64,000 nt of DNA from Bernardetia sp. GTDB lineage: Bacteria; Bacteroidota; Bacteroidia; Cytophagales; Bernardetiaceae. Of this stretch, positions 34,594-43,334 are shown one piece after another (positions within the stretch are counted from its first letter, which is position 1; the number at the start of each line of letters is the position of its first letter). Location: assembly GCA_020630575.1 (NCBI GenBank), contig JAHDBD010000004.1, forward strand, positions 184,046-248,045. Reading direction: 5' to 3'. Made by a program: the position numbers and the translations under genes. A model generated the notes under the pieces. It worked only from the letters and a program-made list of their open reading frames with translations, was not told where the DNA came from and ran no database searches.

Positions 34594-34840
34594 ATGAAAA
34601 ATATAAAATACGCTTTACTCTTTCTTGTTCTTTGTGTCTTTGCTTACTACTTTGGTAGTAAATCTAGCTAGCTGCTGTGTACGAACACTCACAACAAACT
34701 GGAGTAGAAAATGAAATAAGCAAGTAGAAGAACAAGATCATCAGCAATATTTGAGAGATTCTATTAACGAAAAAAGCAGCTCATCTTTTGATAAAGAACA
34801 GTTCTAAGCATTGAAACAAATAGTCAAATTCTTAGAATAA
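34594..34840 (+). pseudogene. decayed small membrane/secreted protein gene
   Basis: A start MKNIKYALLFLVLCVFAYYF is cut by a TAG after 25 residues. The continuation (AAVYEHSQQTGVENEISK) is in the next frame, then VEEQDHQQYLRDSINEKSSS in another, ending EQF-stop-ALKQIVKFLE. Reassembling the three frames gives one plausible protein of about 80 residues with an N-terminal membrane anchor. It therefore looks like a broken gene at the right end of the island rather than a functional one. Confidence 0.6.
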
Positions 34841-34873
34841 TACAATTAATTAAAGATAATTTTTATTTTTTTG

Positions 34874-34889
34874 TCGCCAAAAAATAGCC
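34874..34889 (+). repeat. candidate integrase arm site, right
   Basis: TCGCCAAAAAATAGCC differs from the left site (19968-19983) at two positions. A further TCGCCAAA is at 34922-34929. Confidence 0.45.
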
Positions 34890-34942
34890 ATTCACGCACT
34901 CTAAACGCACTTTTTATGCTGTCGCCAAACCTTTACCTAACA

Positions 34943-34977
34943 AAAAAACACGCTTACGTGCTTGTATGCGTGTTTTT
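34943..34977. terminator. terminator at the right end of the island
   Basis: AAAAACACGC (34944-34953) and GCGTGTTTTT (34968-34977) form the stem. It insulates attR and tsaD from the cargo transcript. Confidence 0.75.
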
Positions 34978-34994
34978 GTTGTTTTTTGTTGTAT

Positions 34995-35012
34995 TCCCTT
35001 TATCGCTACAAA
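34995..35012 (+). repeat. attR core
   Basis: TCCCTTTATCGCTACAAA, identical to the tRNA-Leu 3' end at 19909-19926. No other tRNA parts surround it. Confidence 0.85.
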
Positions 35013-35064
35013 ATTAAATAACATAATCCATATTTTCTATTCCTACAAGCATTCAGGTATACCA

Positions 35065-36066
35065 TTAAAAACTCATTCTTGAAAGTGGGGCAACAGTTTG
35101 ATTACTAAATTCCTTTTTCAAAAACTTATAATGAGCAGCCATCGCAATCATAGCAGCATTATCAGTACAGTATTCCATTTTGGGAATAAAAATGTCCCAG
35201 TTTCTTTCTTCTCCTAACTCTGTCATTCTTTTTCTAAGTTCGGAATTGGCAGAAACTCCTCCAGCAATTGCAATTTGATTTATCCCTTTCTGTTCAGCAG
35301 CTTGAATAATTTTTCTCAAAAGCGTTTCGATAAGTGTGTGTTGAATGGTCGCACAAATATCATTTATATTTTCTTTTATAAAATTCGGATTTTTCTGTTC
35401 TTGTTTTCTTATAAAATAAAGAATTGCTGTTTTGAGTCCAGAAAATGAAAAATCAAGATTTGGTAAATCTACTTTTGGCAAACCATAATCTTGAACTGTT
35501 CCTTTTTGAGCTAATTTATCAATTTCTACTCCCCCTGGATAAGGCAAACTCAACATTTTAGCTGTTTTATCAAATGCTTCTCCTACAGCATCATCTTGTG
35601 TAGTTCCAATAACTTCCATTTCTAAATAATCTTTCACCAAAACAATCTGTGTATGTCCACCCGAAACCGTCAGACACAAAAATGGAAATTTTGGCTTTGG
35701 TTCATCAATAAAATGTGCCAAAACATGTGCCTGCATGTGATTAACTTCAACGAGTGGAATCTCTAAACTCAGAGCCAATGATTTTGCAAAAGCCGTCCCG
35801 ACAATCAATGCACCCAAAAGACCTGGTCCACGAGTAAAAGCAATTGCATCTAAATCTTTTGTCGTAATTTGAGCTTCTTTTAAGGATTCCATCACAACAG
35901 GAACTATATTTTGTTGATGCGCTCTTGATGCTAGTTCAGGCACAACACCACCGTAAGCACGATGAATTGCCTGTGTAGCAATCAAATTACTTTTTACTTG
36001 TCCATCTATAATTACAGAAGCCGAAGTTTCATCACAACTTGACTCAATAGCTAATATTTTTGTCAT
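35065..36066 (-). CDS. tsaD: tRNA N6-adenosine threonylcarbamoyltransferase
   Basis: TsaD transfers threonylcarbamoyl to A37 of tRNAs that read ANN codons, working with TsaB, TsaC and TsaE. The 333-residue protein begins MTKILAIESSCDETSAS. It has the metal-binding HMQAHVLAHF, the nucleotide-binding SGGHTQIVLV and AIAGGVSANSELR, and ends in MAAHYKFLKK. Its length is normal. It is divergent from the gluQ-like gene across a 68-bp gap that is half filled by a palindromic element. Housekeeping; immediately outside attR. Confidence 0.97.
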   Translation of the reverse strand: MTKILAIESSCDETSASVIIDGQVKSNLIATQAIHRAYGGVVPELASRAHQQNIVPVVMESLKEAQITTKDLDAIAFTRGPGLLGALIVGTAFAKSLALSLEIPLVEVNHMQAHVLAHFIDEPKPKFPFLCLTVSGGHTQIVLVKDYLEMEVIGTTQDDAVGEAFDKTAKMLSLPYPGGVEIDKLAQKGTVQDYGLPKVDLPNLDFSFSGLKTAILYFIRKQEQKNPNFIKENINDICATIQHTLIETLLRKIIQAAEQKGINQIAIAGGVSANSELRKRMTELGEERNWDIFIPKMEYCTDNAAMIAMAAHYKFLKKEFSNQTVAPLSRMSF

Positions 36067-36087
36067 ATTTTCGTCAGTATAGTATTC

Positions 36088-36121
36088 AAACCCTAAGGAT
36101 CTTTGAAGACCCTTAGGGTTT
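36088..36121. repeat. 34-bp palindromic element, copy 2
   Basis: AAACCCTAAGGATC (36088-36101) and GACCCTTAGGGTTT (36108-36121) around a 6-base loop. Same layout as 18141-18174. It lies between the divergent tsaD and gluQ-like genes, so it cannot be simply a terminator. Confidence 0.75.
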
Positions 36122-36134
36122 TAAAACAAAGAAA

Positions 36135-37079
36135 ATGAACCATTCAAAAATCAAATCAGTATTAAATTCTATTCAAAAGCCGATTCATTCAAGAATTGCG
36201 CCCACACCTTCTGGTTTTTTACACAAAGGTAATGCTTTTTCTTTCCTTTTGACGTGGATTTTGGTAAGAAAAACAGGTGGAACACTTACTTTACGTATTG
36301 ATGATATTGATAAGACCAGAAAACGACCAGATTATTTACAGGATATTTTCGAAACACTTGATTTTTTGGGAATAGATTGGGATAAAGGAGCAAAAAATCC
36401 ACACGACTTCGAATCCAATTATTCACAGCATCATTTTTTAGAAATTTATAAAAAAGAAATCGAAATTCTTAAACACAAAAATGCTGTTTTTGAGTGTTTT
36501 TGTTCTCGTTCAGAAATTCAGCAAAGGAACTTATATAACAAAAATATTTATGATGGCTTTTGCTTAAACTCACTACATACAAAAAATCAAAAAAAGTCTG
36601 CTCTTCGAATAAATACAACCTATTTTGATAAAAAGAATATTCTAATCAATGATTGTAATAGAGGTAATTTTGAAATTAATTTAGAAAAGAAAATGCCTTT
36701 TTTTGTTGTGCAGAAAAAAGCTCAGAGAGATATAAAACTACCAGCTTATCAACTCACTTCTTTGATAGATGATGTTAGAATGAATATAAATTTTGTAGTC
36801 AGAGGTTCAGATTTGATAAGCTCAACAGCAGCACAGCTTTTTTTAGCAGAAATTTTAGACAAAAATTCTTTTTCAGAAATTATATTTTTGCATCATGATT
36901 TGATTGAAGACACAGCAGGAAATAAAATTTCTAAATCAGCAGGAAGTAAGTATAATTCTTTTTCTGTTAAGTATTTTAGAGAGAATGGAGGAACAAAAGA
37001 ACAATTTTTAAAACAGTTTTGTGAATGGATAAATATAGAACCAAAACAAAGTTTGCAAACGATTCTAGATTTACTGTAA
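36135..37079 (+). CDS. gluQ: glutamyl-Q tRNA(Asp) synthetase-like protein
   Basis: A 314-residue truncated class I glutamyl-tRNA synthetase without the anticodon-binding domain. The HIGH-like motif is in RIAPTPSGFLHKGNAF, the zinc-site region holds FECFCSRSEIQ and DGFCLNS, and the KMSKS-like motif is KISKSAGS. GluQ enzymes attach glutamate to queuosine in the wobble position of tRNA-Asp. Full-length GltX is excluded by size and the missing C-terminal domain. It is divergently placed to tsaD, another tRNA-modifying gene. Confidence 0.9.
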   Translation: MNHSKIKSVLNSIQKPIHSRIAPTPSGFLHKGNAFSFLLTWILVRKTGGTLTLRIDDIDKTRKRPDYLQDIFETLDFLGIDWDKGAKNPHDFESNYSQHHFLEIYKKEIEILKHKNAVFECFCSRSEIQQRNLYNKNIYDGFCLNSLHTKNQKKSALRINTTYFDKKNILINDCNRGNFEINLEKKMPFFVVQKKAQRDIKLPAYQLTSLIDDVRMNINFVVRGSDLISSTAAQLFLAEILDKNSFSEIIFLHHDLIEDTAGNKISKSAGSKYNSFSVKYFRENGGTKEQFLKQFCEWINIEPKQSLQTILDLL

Positions 37080-37230
37080 CTGACTCTTTAGAAACAGTCG
37101 TATAAAAAATTGATTTTCTGAAATAGAATTTTGAAAAAAGATTAGTTATGAGTAATTTGATAAGCAAAAACTTTACTTTTGCTTTGTGATTGCTTTCTGT
37201 CTTTTATTTTCCTAAAAATTGCTCTTGATT

Positions 37231-39519
37231 ATGACTAAAAATTATTACTTTCTTACTTTTTGCGTCTTTCTTTTTTTTGCAAAAATAAACCTAGCTTATA
37301 GTCAAGATAATATTATAAAAGCAACTCCAGATTCGACTATGAGACATTCTTTTGAAGCAAGTCTGCAAGAACTTTTAGACGAAGAAGTTGATTATGAAAA
37401 TCTTTGGTCAAATGCACGAGTAATGACAGCCAGTAGAAGTGTAGAGCGTATTGGAACTGCTCCAGCTACAATTTATGTAATTACAGAAGATCAAATTAGA
37501 CAGCGAGGCTATACATCTTTGGAAGATGTTTTGGGAGACATTCCAGAAATTGAAATCCAACAAAAGGCAAATACTTATACCAATAGTTATTATTCCATTC
37601 GTGGAATTGGTGGCAACGAGCGTTTTGTTATTTTGCAAGATGGAATCCGAATTAGTTCAATTACTGGCGTTTTGCATCCTGTTCAACATAATTTTGCAAT
37701 TTATCATGCAAAACAAATTGAGGTTATTTTAGGGCCTGCCTCAGCTCTTTATGGTGCAGATGCCTTTTCAGGAATCATAAATATTATTACCAAAAATGGA
37801 GCTGAAATAAAAGGAGCTGAGATAAACTCTTCGTTTGGAAGATTTAATACGGCTGACAATTCATTCGTTGCAGGTGCAGCTATCAAAGATATTTCAGTTA
37901 TGATTTATGGAAAACAGTATTATTCTGCTGAGCCAAATTTTCCAGAGTTTTATCAAGAAGATTTTGACTGGTATATCAATCGTTATCAAACTAATGGCGA
38001 AGTTTTGGCAAGTCAGTTTGTGCCAGATGTAACACGAACAGTAGAAATAGAGCCTTTTGCAATGCCTACACAAGCCTATAATGTGGGTGCAAAAGTAAGT
38101 GTAGGAGAAAATTTTACAGTTGGTTTTACACATCACAAACAAATTCATTCTACTTCAGTAGCTAATCGTCCAGAATATACTTTATTCAAAAAAGATATTC
38201 GCTATGGTACAAATCTGACAAACATTTATACTTCCTTTCAAAGAACAATAGACAAGTTTTATTTTCGAACAATTGCCTCTTTTAACTCTTTTACAGTAGA
38301 TGAAGATTCTAATTTTGAAAATGTATATTCAGGTTATCAAAAAGGTTATAAATATGCCTCAGAAGCAGCTTTTCAGTTTGACCAACAATTTCAATATTAT
38401 TTTACAGAAAAAACAAATCTTACTGTTGGCGTTCTTTTTCAGAGTTCGAAAGCACTTCCACAAACAGGAGATTTGCCTTTGCCTTATGATGGAAATATAC
38501 CTAAGTTTTCGACACAACAATATTACATTGGAACAAATGTAACAGATTCTTTAGGAAAAGATTTGACGATTTTTCAAAATTTTTATTGGACACAATATCA
38601 AAATTATGGCGTTTATGCGCAGTTTAAAACTAGTTTTGCAGACCGTTTGTACATGACTTTAGGAACTCGTTACGACTATAATACTCGCTATCAAGGAGCT
38701 TTCAATCCTCGTGTAGGTTTTGTTTTTTCGCCTGATGCAAAATTCAATATCAAACTTTTATATGGACAAGCATTTTTAGCACCTTCTAACCAAAAGACAT
38801 TTCAGCAGTTTGGTGATTTTATTCCTACCACAAATGATAATAATCAGATTACTGGTTTTACGTTACCTTTTTATCATCTTCCTAACTCAGAACTTCGCCC
38901 AGAAAGAAATCAAACTTTTGAAGTCAATGCCTCTTATGCTCCAATGACTACTCTTCGTTTTAGTGCTGATATTTATTACAATACACTTACAGATTTGATT
39001 ACAGATGTTATTCAATCAGGTAAGACATTTAAAGGAATTGAAGTCAGTGCTGCTGAAATATCCATAAATCAAGGAGATGCTACAACCTATGGAGGAACTT
39101 TTCAAGCTATTTATCATCAAACATTTGGAGATTGGAAAGTACATACAAATCTAGCCTATTCCTATTCGGGTGGAGAATTAAATGAAGGACAACTTCCTCT
39201 TAGTGCTATGCACACGTTGAGATTGATAGGTGAGTTTTCTTATAAGAATTTTGATGTTACACCATCTATTTTGTATCGAAGTACAAGTTATCACACAACT
39301 TTCAAAGATGATGCAGGAAATCCACTTGGAAACGAGCCTTTTTGGGTAGCTTCTTTATACGCAGGTTATCACATCAAAAATAACTTTACAGTCTTTACTC
39401 GTTTCAGAAATTTATTAGATACTCGTTATTACAATACCTCTGTTCCAAATGTAACTACTTTTGTAGGCGTTCCACAAGACCCTTTGAGATGGAATATTGG
39501 AATTAATTGGAAGTTTTGA
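37231..39519 (+). CDS. TonB-dependent outer-membrane receptor
   Basis: A 762-residue receptor with a signal peptide (about 1-25, ending AYSQ), a plug domain (about 65-170, VITEDQIRQRGYTSLEDVLG, GIGGNERFVILQDGIR, and GPASALYGADAFSGIINIIT) and a 22-strand barrel. The end GINWKF gives the terminal aromatic residue of outer-membrane barrels. It imports a siderophore, cobalamin or similar ligand by TonB energy. The plug resembles vitamin/colicin-type receptors, but no ligand can be assigned. The frame opens at a TTG at 37219; the ATG at 37231 is preferred. Confidence 0.93.
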   Translation: MTKNYYFLTFCVFLFFAKINLAYSQDNIIKATPDSTMRHSFEASLQELLDEEVDYENLWSNARVMTASRSVERIGTAPATIYVITEDQIRQRGYTSLEDVLGDIPEIEIQQKANTYTNSYYSIRGIGGNERFVILQDGIRISSITGVLHPVQHNFAIYHAKQIEVILGPASALYGADAFSGIINIITKNGAEIKGAEINSSFGRFNTADNSFVAGAAIKDISVMIYGKQYYSAEPNFPEFYQEDFDWYINRYQTNGEVLASQFVPDVTRTVEIEPFAMPTQAYNVGAKVSVGENFTVGFTHHKQIHSTSVANRPEYTLFKKDIRYGTNLTNIYTSFQRTIDKFYFRTIASFNSFTVDEDSNFENVYSGYQKGYKYASEAAFQFDQQFQYYFTEKTNLTVGVLFQSSKALPQTGDLPLPYDGNIPKFSTQQYYIGTNVTDSLGKDLTIFQNFYWTQYQNYGVYAQFKTSFADRLYMTLGTRYDYNTRYQGAFNPRVGFVFSPDAKFNIKLLYGQAFLAPSNQKTFQQFGDFIPTTNDNNQITGFTLPFYHLPNSELRPERNQTFEVNASYAPMTTLRFSADIYYNTLTDLITDVIQSGKTFKGIEVSAAEISINQGDATTYGGTFQAIYHQTFGDWKVHTNLAYSYSGGELNEGQLPLSAMHTLRLIGEFSYKNFDVTPSILYRSTSYHTTFKDDAGNPLGNEPFWVASLYAGYHIKNNFTVFTRFRNLLDTRYYNTSVPNVTTFVGVPQDPLRWNIGINWKF

Positions 39520-39634
39520 AAATAAATTTAGAAGGTAGAATTATTTTTCTTTTTTAGCTATACTAACTTTAAATTCTAAACTTTACCTTTGTATTTACTT
39601 CTAAGTTCTGATTTATAAACTCTGACTTTTTTTC

Positions 39635-40549
39635 ATGATAGACAAAATTATTCCTTTCGATACAGGATTATTACTAACCATTATTTTGATTCTCATTGTT
39701 TCAGGGGTTACTTCTCGTTTGGCAAAATCAGCTATCAATAAGCATTTGCGAAATATTGCAGACTCTCAAGAATCAAAAGACTATGACAATGCGACTCGCC
39801 TTCGTTTTTTCAAAAATGGCGTAAATTTTATTATTGTCATTTTGGCTATTTTATTCATCACTTATACTATTCCTTCATTACGTGCATTAGCTGTTACACT
39901 TTTTGCTGGGGCTGGAATTTTTGCTGCTTTTATTGCTTTTGCTTCTCAAAAAGCATTTAGTAATATTGTGAGTGGAATTTTCATTGTTTGGTTTAAACCC
40001 TTTAGAGTGGGAGATATTGTAGTAGTAGGTACTTATTTTGGACTAGTAGAAGACATTACACTACGTCATACAGTCATAAAAGGACTTGAAAACAAACGTA
40101 TTATTATTCCTAATTCCAATATTAGTAGTGATGTAATTGTTAACTCTACTATAGAAGACCCCACTATTCAACGTTTCGTAGAAATTTGGATTACCTATGA
40201 TACTGATTTGAAAAAAGCAATATCTATAATGGAAGAAGAATCTATGAAACACCCTGACATGATAGACGGAAGAACATTAGAAGAAAAAATAAAGGGAGAG
40301 CCTGTTGTTTTGGTAAGAACTACTGGAATGGATGAGAGAGGGATAAAAATAAGAGCAAGCGTTTGGGCAAAAGATCTTTCAACTTCTTTTGATATGTATT
40401 GCGACTTGATTAGAGATATAAAATACCGTTTCGATGAAGAAGGAATAAAAATAGGCGTTCCTCATCGTCATTTAAGCCAAAGTTTCAATTCAGAAGTAGA
40501 AACTTCCAAATCTCAACAAAACAAGTCAGAAAGTTCAGAAAAGCAGTAA
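39635..40549 (+). CDS. MscS-family mechanosensitive ion channel
   Basis: A 304-residue channel: one N-terminal span (about 6-26), two more (about 62-85 and 91-110), then the pore helix with AGIFAAFIAFASQKAFSNIVSGI, and the beta domain (VWFKPFRVGDIVVVGTYFGLVEDITLRHT). The cytoplasmic alpha/beta cage ends in a Lys/Ser-rich tail. It should open on membrane tension to release solutes on osmotic downshock. Confidence 0.95.
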   Translation: MIDKIIPFDTGLLLTIILILIVSGVTSRLAKSAINKHLRNIADSQESKDYDNATRLRFFKNGVNFIIVILAILFITYTIPSLRALAVTLFAGAGIFAAFIAFASQKAFSNIVSGIFIVWFKPFRVGDIVVVGTYFGLVEDITLRHTVIKGLENKRIIIPNSNISSDVIVNSTIEDPTIQRFVEIWITYDTDLKKAISIMEEESMKHPDMIDGRTLEEKIKGEPVVLVRTTGMDERGIKIRASVWAKDLSTSFDMYCDLIRDIKYRFDEEGIKIGVPHRHLSQSFNSEVETSKSQQNKSESSEKQ

Positions 40550-40898
40550 ATCAAACAATTTGAAGTAGAGCTTGTTAATAGTATAGAAAATAGCTAAAAG
40601 AGAAGTTAAAAAAAGTAACATCGATTTTTTGGCATTAAATTTTCATATATCATATTGATTGTGTAATAGACACAGTCATTTTGACATATCAAAAATCTGA
40701 TTTTAACAGGCAAAATCATCAAAAATGTCAATTTGTCACTTTTTTATTACAAAATAGCTTAAAAGCATTTTGGTTCATAATTTGAATAATATAAGTCAAA
40801 TGTAACTACGAATAATATAATTATTTACTATAGGTAGTCACATTTATTTAAAGAATCTTTTTATAATTTATTCCTTAATCACTTAAATTTTTATTATT
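40550..40898. other. 349-bp intergenic region upstream of hsp20
   Basis: No gene. GTCATTTTGAC (40675-40685) is a short palindrome, and its TGACAT is repeated in reverse as ATGTCA at 40725-40730, with ATCAAAAAT repeats between. These could be operator sites for the heat-shock gene, though not CIRCE-like. Confidence 0.4.
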
Positions 40899-41393
40899 AT
40901 GACACTTATAAAATATAGACCTAGTAATTCTTTTTTGCCTAACTCTTTTGCAGAGTTTTTTGACCAAGATTTCCTTTCAAATGGAATGACTAAATTTGGA
41001 GCTGATTTTGGTTCAGAGCTTTCATTGCCAGCCGTTAATATCAGTGAAAATGAAAACGAACATTTGATTGAAGTTTCGGCAGCAGGTTTTGAAAAAGACC
41101 AATTTAATGTTGAAATAGAAGATAATAAACTTACTATTTCAGCAGAAATGAAAGAAGAAAAAGAATCAAACGAAGATTCAGATAAAAAATCTGATAATAC
41201 AGCGAAAGAGTCAAAAAGACAGAACTATTATACTCGTCGTGAGTTCCGTTCTTCTTCTTTCAAACGTTCATTTACACTTCCTAAAAATGTAGATGGCGAA
41301 AATATTGCAGCTTCTTATCAAAACGGAATTTTAAAACTCGTTTTACCAAAGAAAGCTGAAGTAGTTAACAAGAAAAAAGTAAGTATTTCATAA
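40899..41393 (+). CDS. small heat-shock protein, Hsp20/alpha-crystallin family
   Basis: A 164-residue ATP-independent chaperone that holds unfolding proteins. The alpha-crystallin domain (about 40-150) starts LPAVNISENENEHLIEVSAA and ends with SFKRSFTLPKNVDGENIAASYQNGILKLVLPK, with the conserved GILxLxLPK. A Glu/Ser/Lys-rich insertion of about 25 residues lies in the middle loop (KEEKESNEDSDKKSDNTAKE). The C-terminal anchoring IxI motif is seen as VSIS only. It has a long upstream region and is probably induced by heat or other stress. Confidence 0.95.
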   Translation: MTLIKYRPSNSFLPNSFAEFFDQDFLSNGMTKFGADFGSELSLPAVNISENENEHLIEVSAAGFEKDQFNVEIEDNKLTISAEMKEEKESNEDSDKKSDNTAKESKRQNYYTRREFRSSSFKRSFTLPKNVDGENIAASYQNGILKLVLPKKAEVVNKKKVSIS

Positions 41394-41501
41394 ACTTGTT
41401 GAGAAAATTACCAACAAGTAGAAATACTAGAAAATATATAGACATTAGAAAATACTAAAAATATTTAAGATCAACAGTAGTTAAGTTGTGAAATCCAAAA
41501 G

Positions 41502-41527
41502 AACCGTTTCCTTGAAACGGTTTTTTT
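41502..41527 (+). terminator. terminator after hsp20
   Basis: AACCGTTTC and GAAACGGTT with a 3-base loop, then seven Ts. It ends 85 bp before the MazG start. Confidence 0.85.
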
Positions 41528-41612
41528 GTTCGATTTTTGTTCGAATAGCTCTAAACAAATAGCCTTTGTTTTTGTAATCTTTGTTATTATTCTCACAAAA
41601 AACACATTTCAA

Positions 41613-41939
41613 ATGACTTTAGAAGAAGCTCAAAAAACAGTTGATGATTGGATAAACCAATTTGGGATACGATATTTTAATGAACTTACCAATATGGCAA
41701 TGCTGACCGAAGAAGTTGGAGAAGTGGCTAGAATAATTGCACGAAAATATGGTGAGCAGTCTTTCAAAGAGTCTGATAAAGACAAAGAGCTTTCTGACGA
41801 ATTAGCTGATGTTCTTTTTGTAGTTATTTGTTTGGCAAACCAAACAGGCGTAAATTTGACCGAAGCATTACAGAAAAATTTGGACAAAAAAACACAACGA
41901 GATAGTACAAGACACAAGGAAAACAAAAAATTGCAATAG
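41613..41939 (+). CDS. MazG-like nucleotide pyrophosphohydrolase
   Basis: A 108-residue all-helical nucleotide pyrophosphatase. The metal-binding residues appear in MLTEEVGEVARII (ExxE) and DKELSDELADVLFVVICLAN (ExxD). Enzymes of this kind clear non-canonical NTPs. Upstream the frame reads back to an ATG at 41526, but that would run through the terminator; MTLEEAQKTVDDW at 41613 is the family start. Confidence 0.93.
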   Translation: MTLEEAQKTVDDWINQFGIRYFNELTNMAMLTEEVGEVARIIARKYGEQSFKESDKDKELSDELADVLFVVICLANQTGVNLTEALQKNLDKKTQRDSTRHKENKKLQ

Positions 41940-41997
41940 TTCAAAATTACTCTCTAATCAAATAATTATTTTAATTATCTATTAATAATTTAATTTT

Positions 41998-42828
41998 ATG
42001 AATCGCTTTCTAGCGAATTTCTCAACTTTTTTTTTATTATCCTTCATTTACAAATATATTTCTAAACCCAAGTTTGAGAAAGTATATTGTTATGTATTAT
42101 GGTTTCTGGCTTTCTATTTCTTGACTTCTTCGCTGTCTGCACAAGAGCTTTTTCTGACAGCCAAATACAATGAAAACGGAACTGCTGACCCAAATTATAC
42201 TAGTAACGAATGGAAAATTGATGCCATTGAAGGTAGTTTTTTGTATATCTTGTTTAGAAGTGAAAAGCAGATTACTGATCCAAAACTATATCTTTTTATA
42301 GATAAAAAAGTAGTTTCTAAGCAAGAAAATGAAACAACATCTAGTTTTGAAGAATATGACAACAAAAAGATTTATATCAATAAAAAGCGAAACTGGGCAG
42401 TTCTTCAATATACTTTTTTACAAGCAGGTATTTATAAAATTTCGATTGCAGATGCTGATAAAAAAATTATTATTTCTAAAGAAATTACGATTAGTTATAA
42501 ATCAAAAATTTTATTTAGTAATGATTTAAATCAACAAAAGTATCCTATTTCACATCAAAAAACATTCAAATTAGATAAGGCAAAAGAAGGAATTTATATT
42601 TTTATAAAAGATGAAACTCCCTTTAATTCGCAATCCTTAAAAGTTGTAATTGAAAAACAAAATAAAGAAGGAATCTATCAAAAATATACAGAAGAAACTT
42701 TTTTTATAGATAAACAACTACGGTTTTCGTTTTTTGAGCAAGCCTTTGAGTTAAAAGGAACTTATCGCATTTCTATCTTTAAAGAGGAAGAACAACTTTT
42801 AGCTGTTGGTTTTTTGAATATTGTATAA
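41998..42828 (+). CDS. hypothetical exported protein
   Basis: A 276-residue protein with an N-terminal membrane or signal segment (about 28-50, ending SLSAQ), then a beta-rich mature part (LFLTAKYNENGTADPNYTSN, with several KIxIxxD strands). Probably periplasmic. It could belong to a Bacteroidota family of unknown function. Two adjacent hydrophobic stretches before SAQ suggest that the true start may be further downstream than the ATG at 41998. Confidence 0.65.
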   Translation: MNRFLANFSTFFLLSFIYKYISKPKFEKVYCYVLWFLAFYFLTSSLSAQELFLTAKYNENGTADPNYTSNEWKIDAIEGSFLYILFRSEKQITDPKLYLFIDKKVVSKQENETTSSFEEYDNKKIYINKKRNWAVLQYTFLQAGIYKISIADADKKIIISKEITISYKSKILFSNDLNQQKYPISHQKTFKLDKAKEGIYIFIKDETPFNSQSLKVVIEKQNKEGIYQKYTEETFFIDKQLRFSFFEQAFELKGTYRISIFKEEEQLLAVGFLNIV

Positions 42829-42844
42829 ACTCTTAAATGTAAAA

Positions 42845-42874
42845 AAAACCGTCAATAAAATAATTATTAACGGT
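42845..42874. terminator. bidirectional terminator
   Basis: AAACCGT and ACGGTTT with an inner AATAA/TTATT extension, between the convergent exported-protein and purS genes. Confidence 0.7.
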
Positions 42875-42897
42875 TTATATTTGTTTTTCTCAAATAA

Positions 42898-43158
42898 TTA
42901 AGCCATTTCTGCCTCAAATATTTTGTATTCGTAGAATTCCATAATCAAATTAGCTAATAATTTTTTACATGCCAATTCTACTTTTTGTTCGGCTTCAGCT
43001 TTATCAGTTGCTTCAATTTCCAACTGAATATGTTTTCCGATACGTACGTCATGTACTTCTTTTACTCCCAAATTATCCAAGCCTAGTTTTACAGCTTTTC
43101 CTTGTGGATCTAAGATTTCTTTGAGTGGCATTACGTCAATTTCTGCTCTGAATTTCAT
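42898..43158 (-). CDS. purS: phosphoribosylformylglycinamidine synthase subunit PurS
   Basis: An 86-residue subunit that helps PurQ and PurL convert FGAR to FGAM in purine synthesis. Family signature residues: MKFRAEIDVMPLKEILDPQG, then VRIGKHIQLEIEA and CKKLLANLIMEFYEYKI. Length is normal. purQ and purL are not near, so the genes are dispersed here. Confidence 0.93.
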   Translation of the reverse strand: MKFRAEIDVMPLKEILDPQGKAVKLGLDNLGVKEVHDVRIGKHIQLEIEATDKAEAEQKVELACKKLLANLIMEFYEYKIFEAEMA

Positions 43159-43334
43159 AGTTTTATGTAATTTTGAGTGATGTTAATTATTGATGAATAA
43201 GGTTGAATCAGCAATGTTTGTACAAAACCATTTATGACAACAAATATACGACTAAGTTAATAACTTACCTTTTTTTCATAGATTAAAATAAACCTAATTA
43301 AACTCCTAAAAGTAATTTTACGTAAAATTACTCT

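Larger units (their letters stand above)
19909..35012. mobile_element. 15.1-kb integrated genomic island at tRNA-Leu
   Basis: An 18-bp direct repeat, TCCCTTTATCGCTACAAA, is found at 19909-19926 (3' end of tRNA-Leu plus 4 bases) and at 34995-35012. It encloses an integrase gene reading inward from the left end, a second recombinase, Toprim primase-like and helicase genes around an iteron-like cluster, divergent HTH regulators and a cargo run. No structural phage, packaging, relaxase or conjugation genes are recognised. Such small islands with int, regulators, replication genes and end-located cargo resemble phage satellites or replicating integrative plasmids; which of these it is remains inference. 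Confidence 0.88.

Noticed and set aside
34995..35012. Possible second tRNA at the right end of the island
   Set aside because: Only the last 14 bases of tRNA-Leu are repeated, with no D, anticodon or acceptor 5' parts; it is the attR copy.
36135..37079. Full-length glutamyl-tRNA synthetase (gltX)
   Set aside because: At 314 residues it lacks the anticodon-binding domain and has the zinc-site pattern of GluQ.
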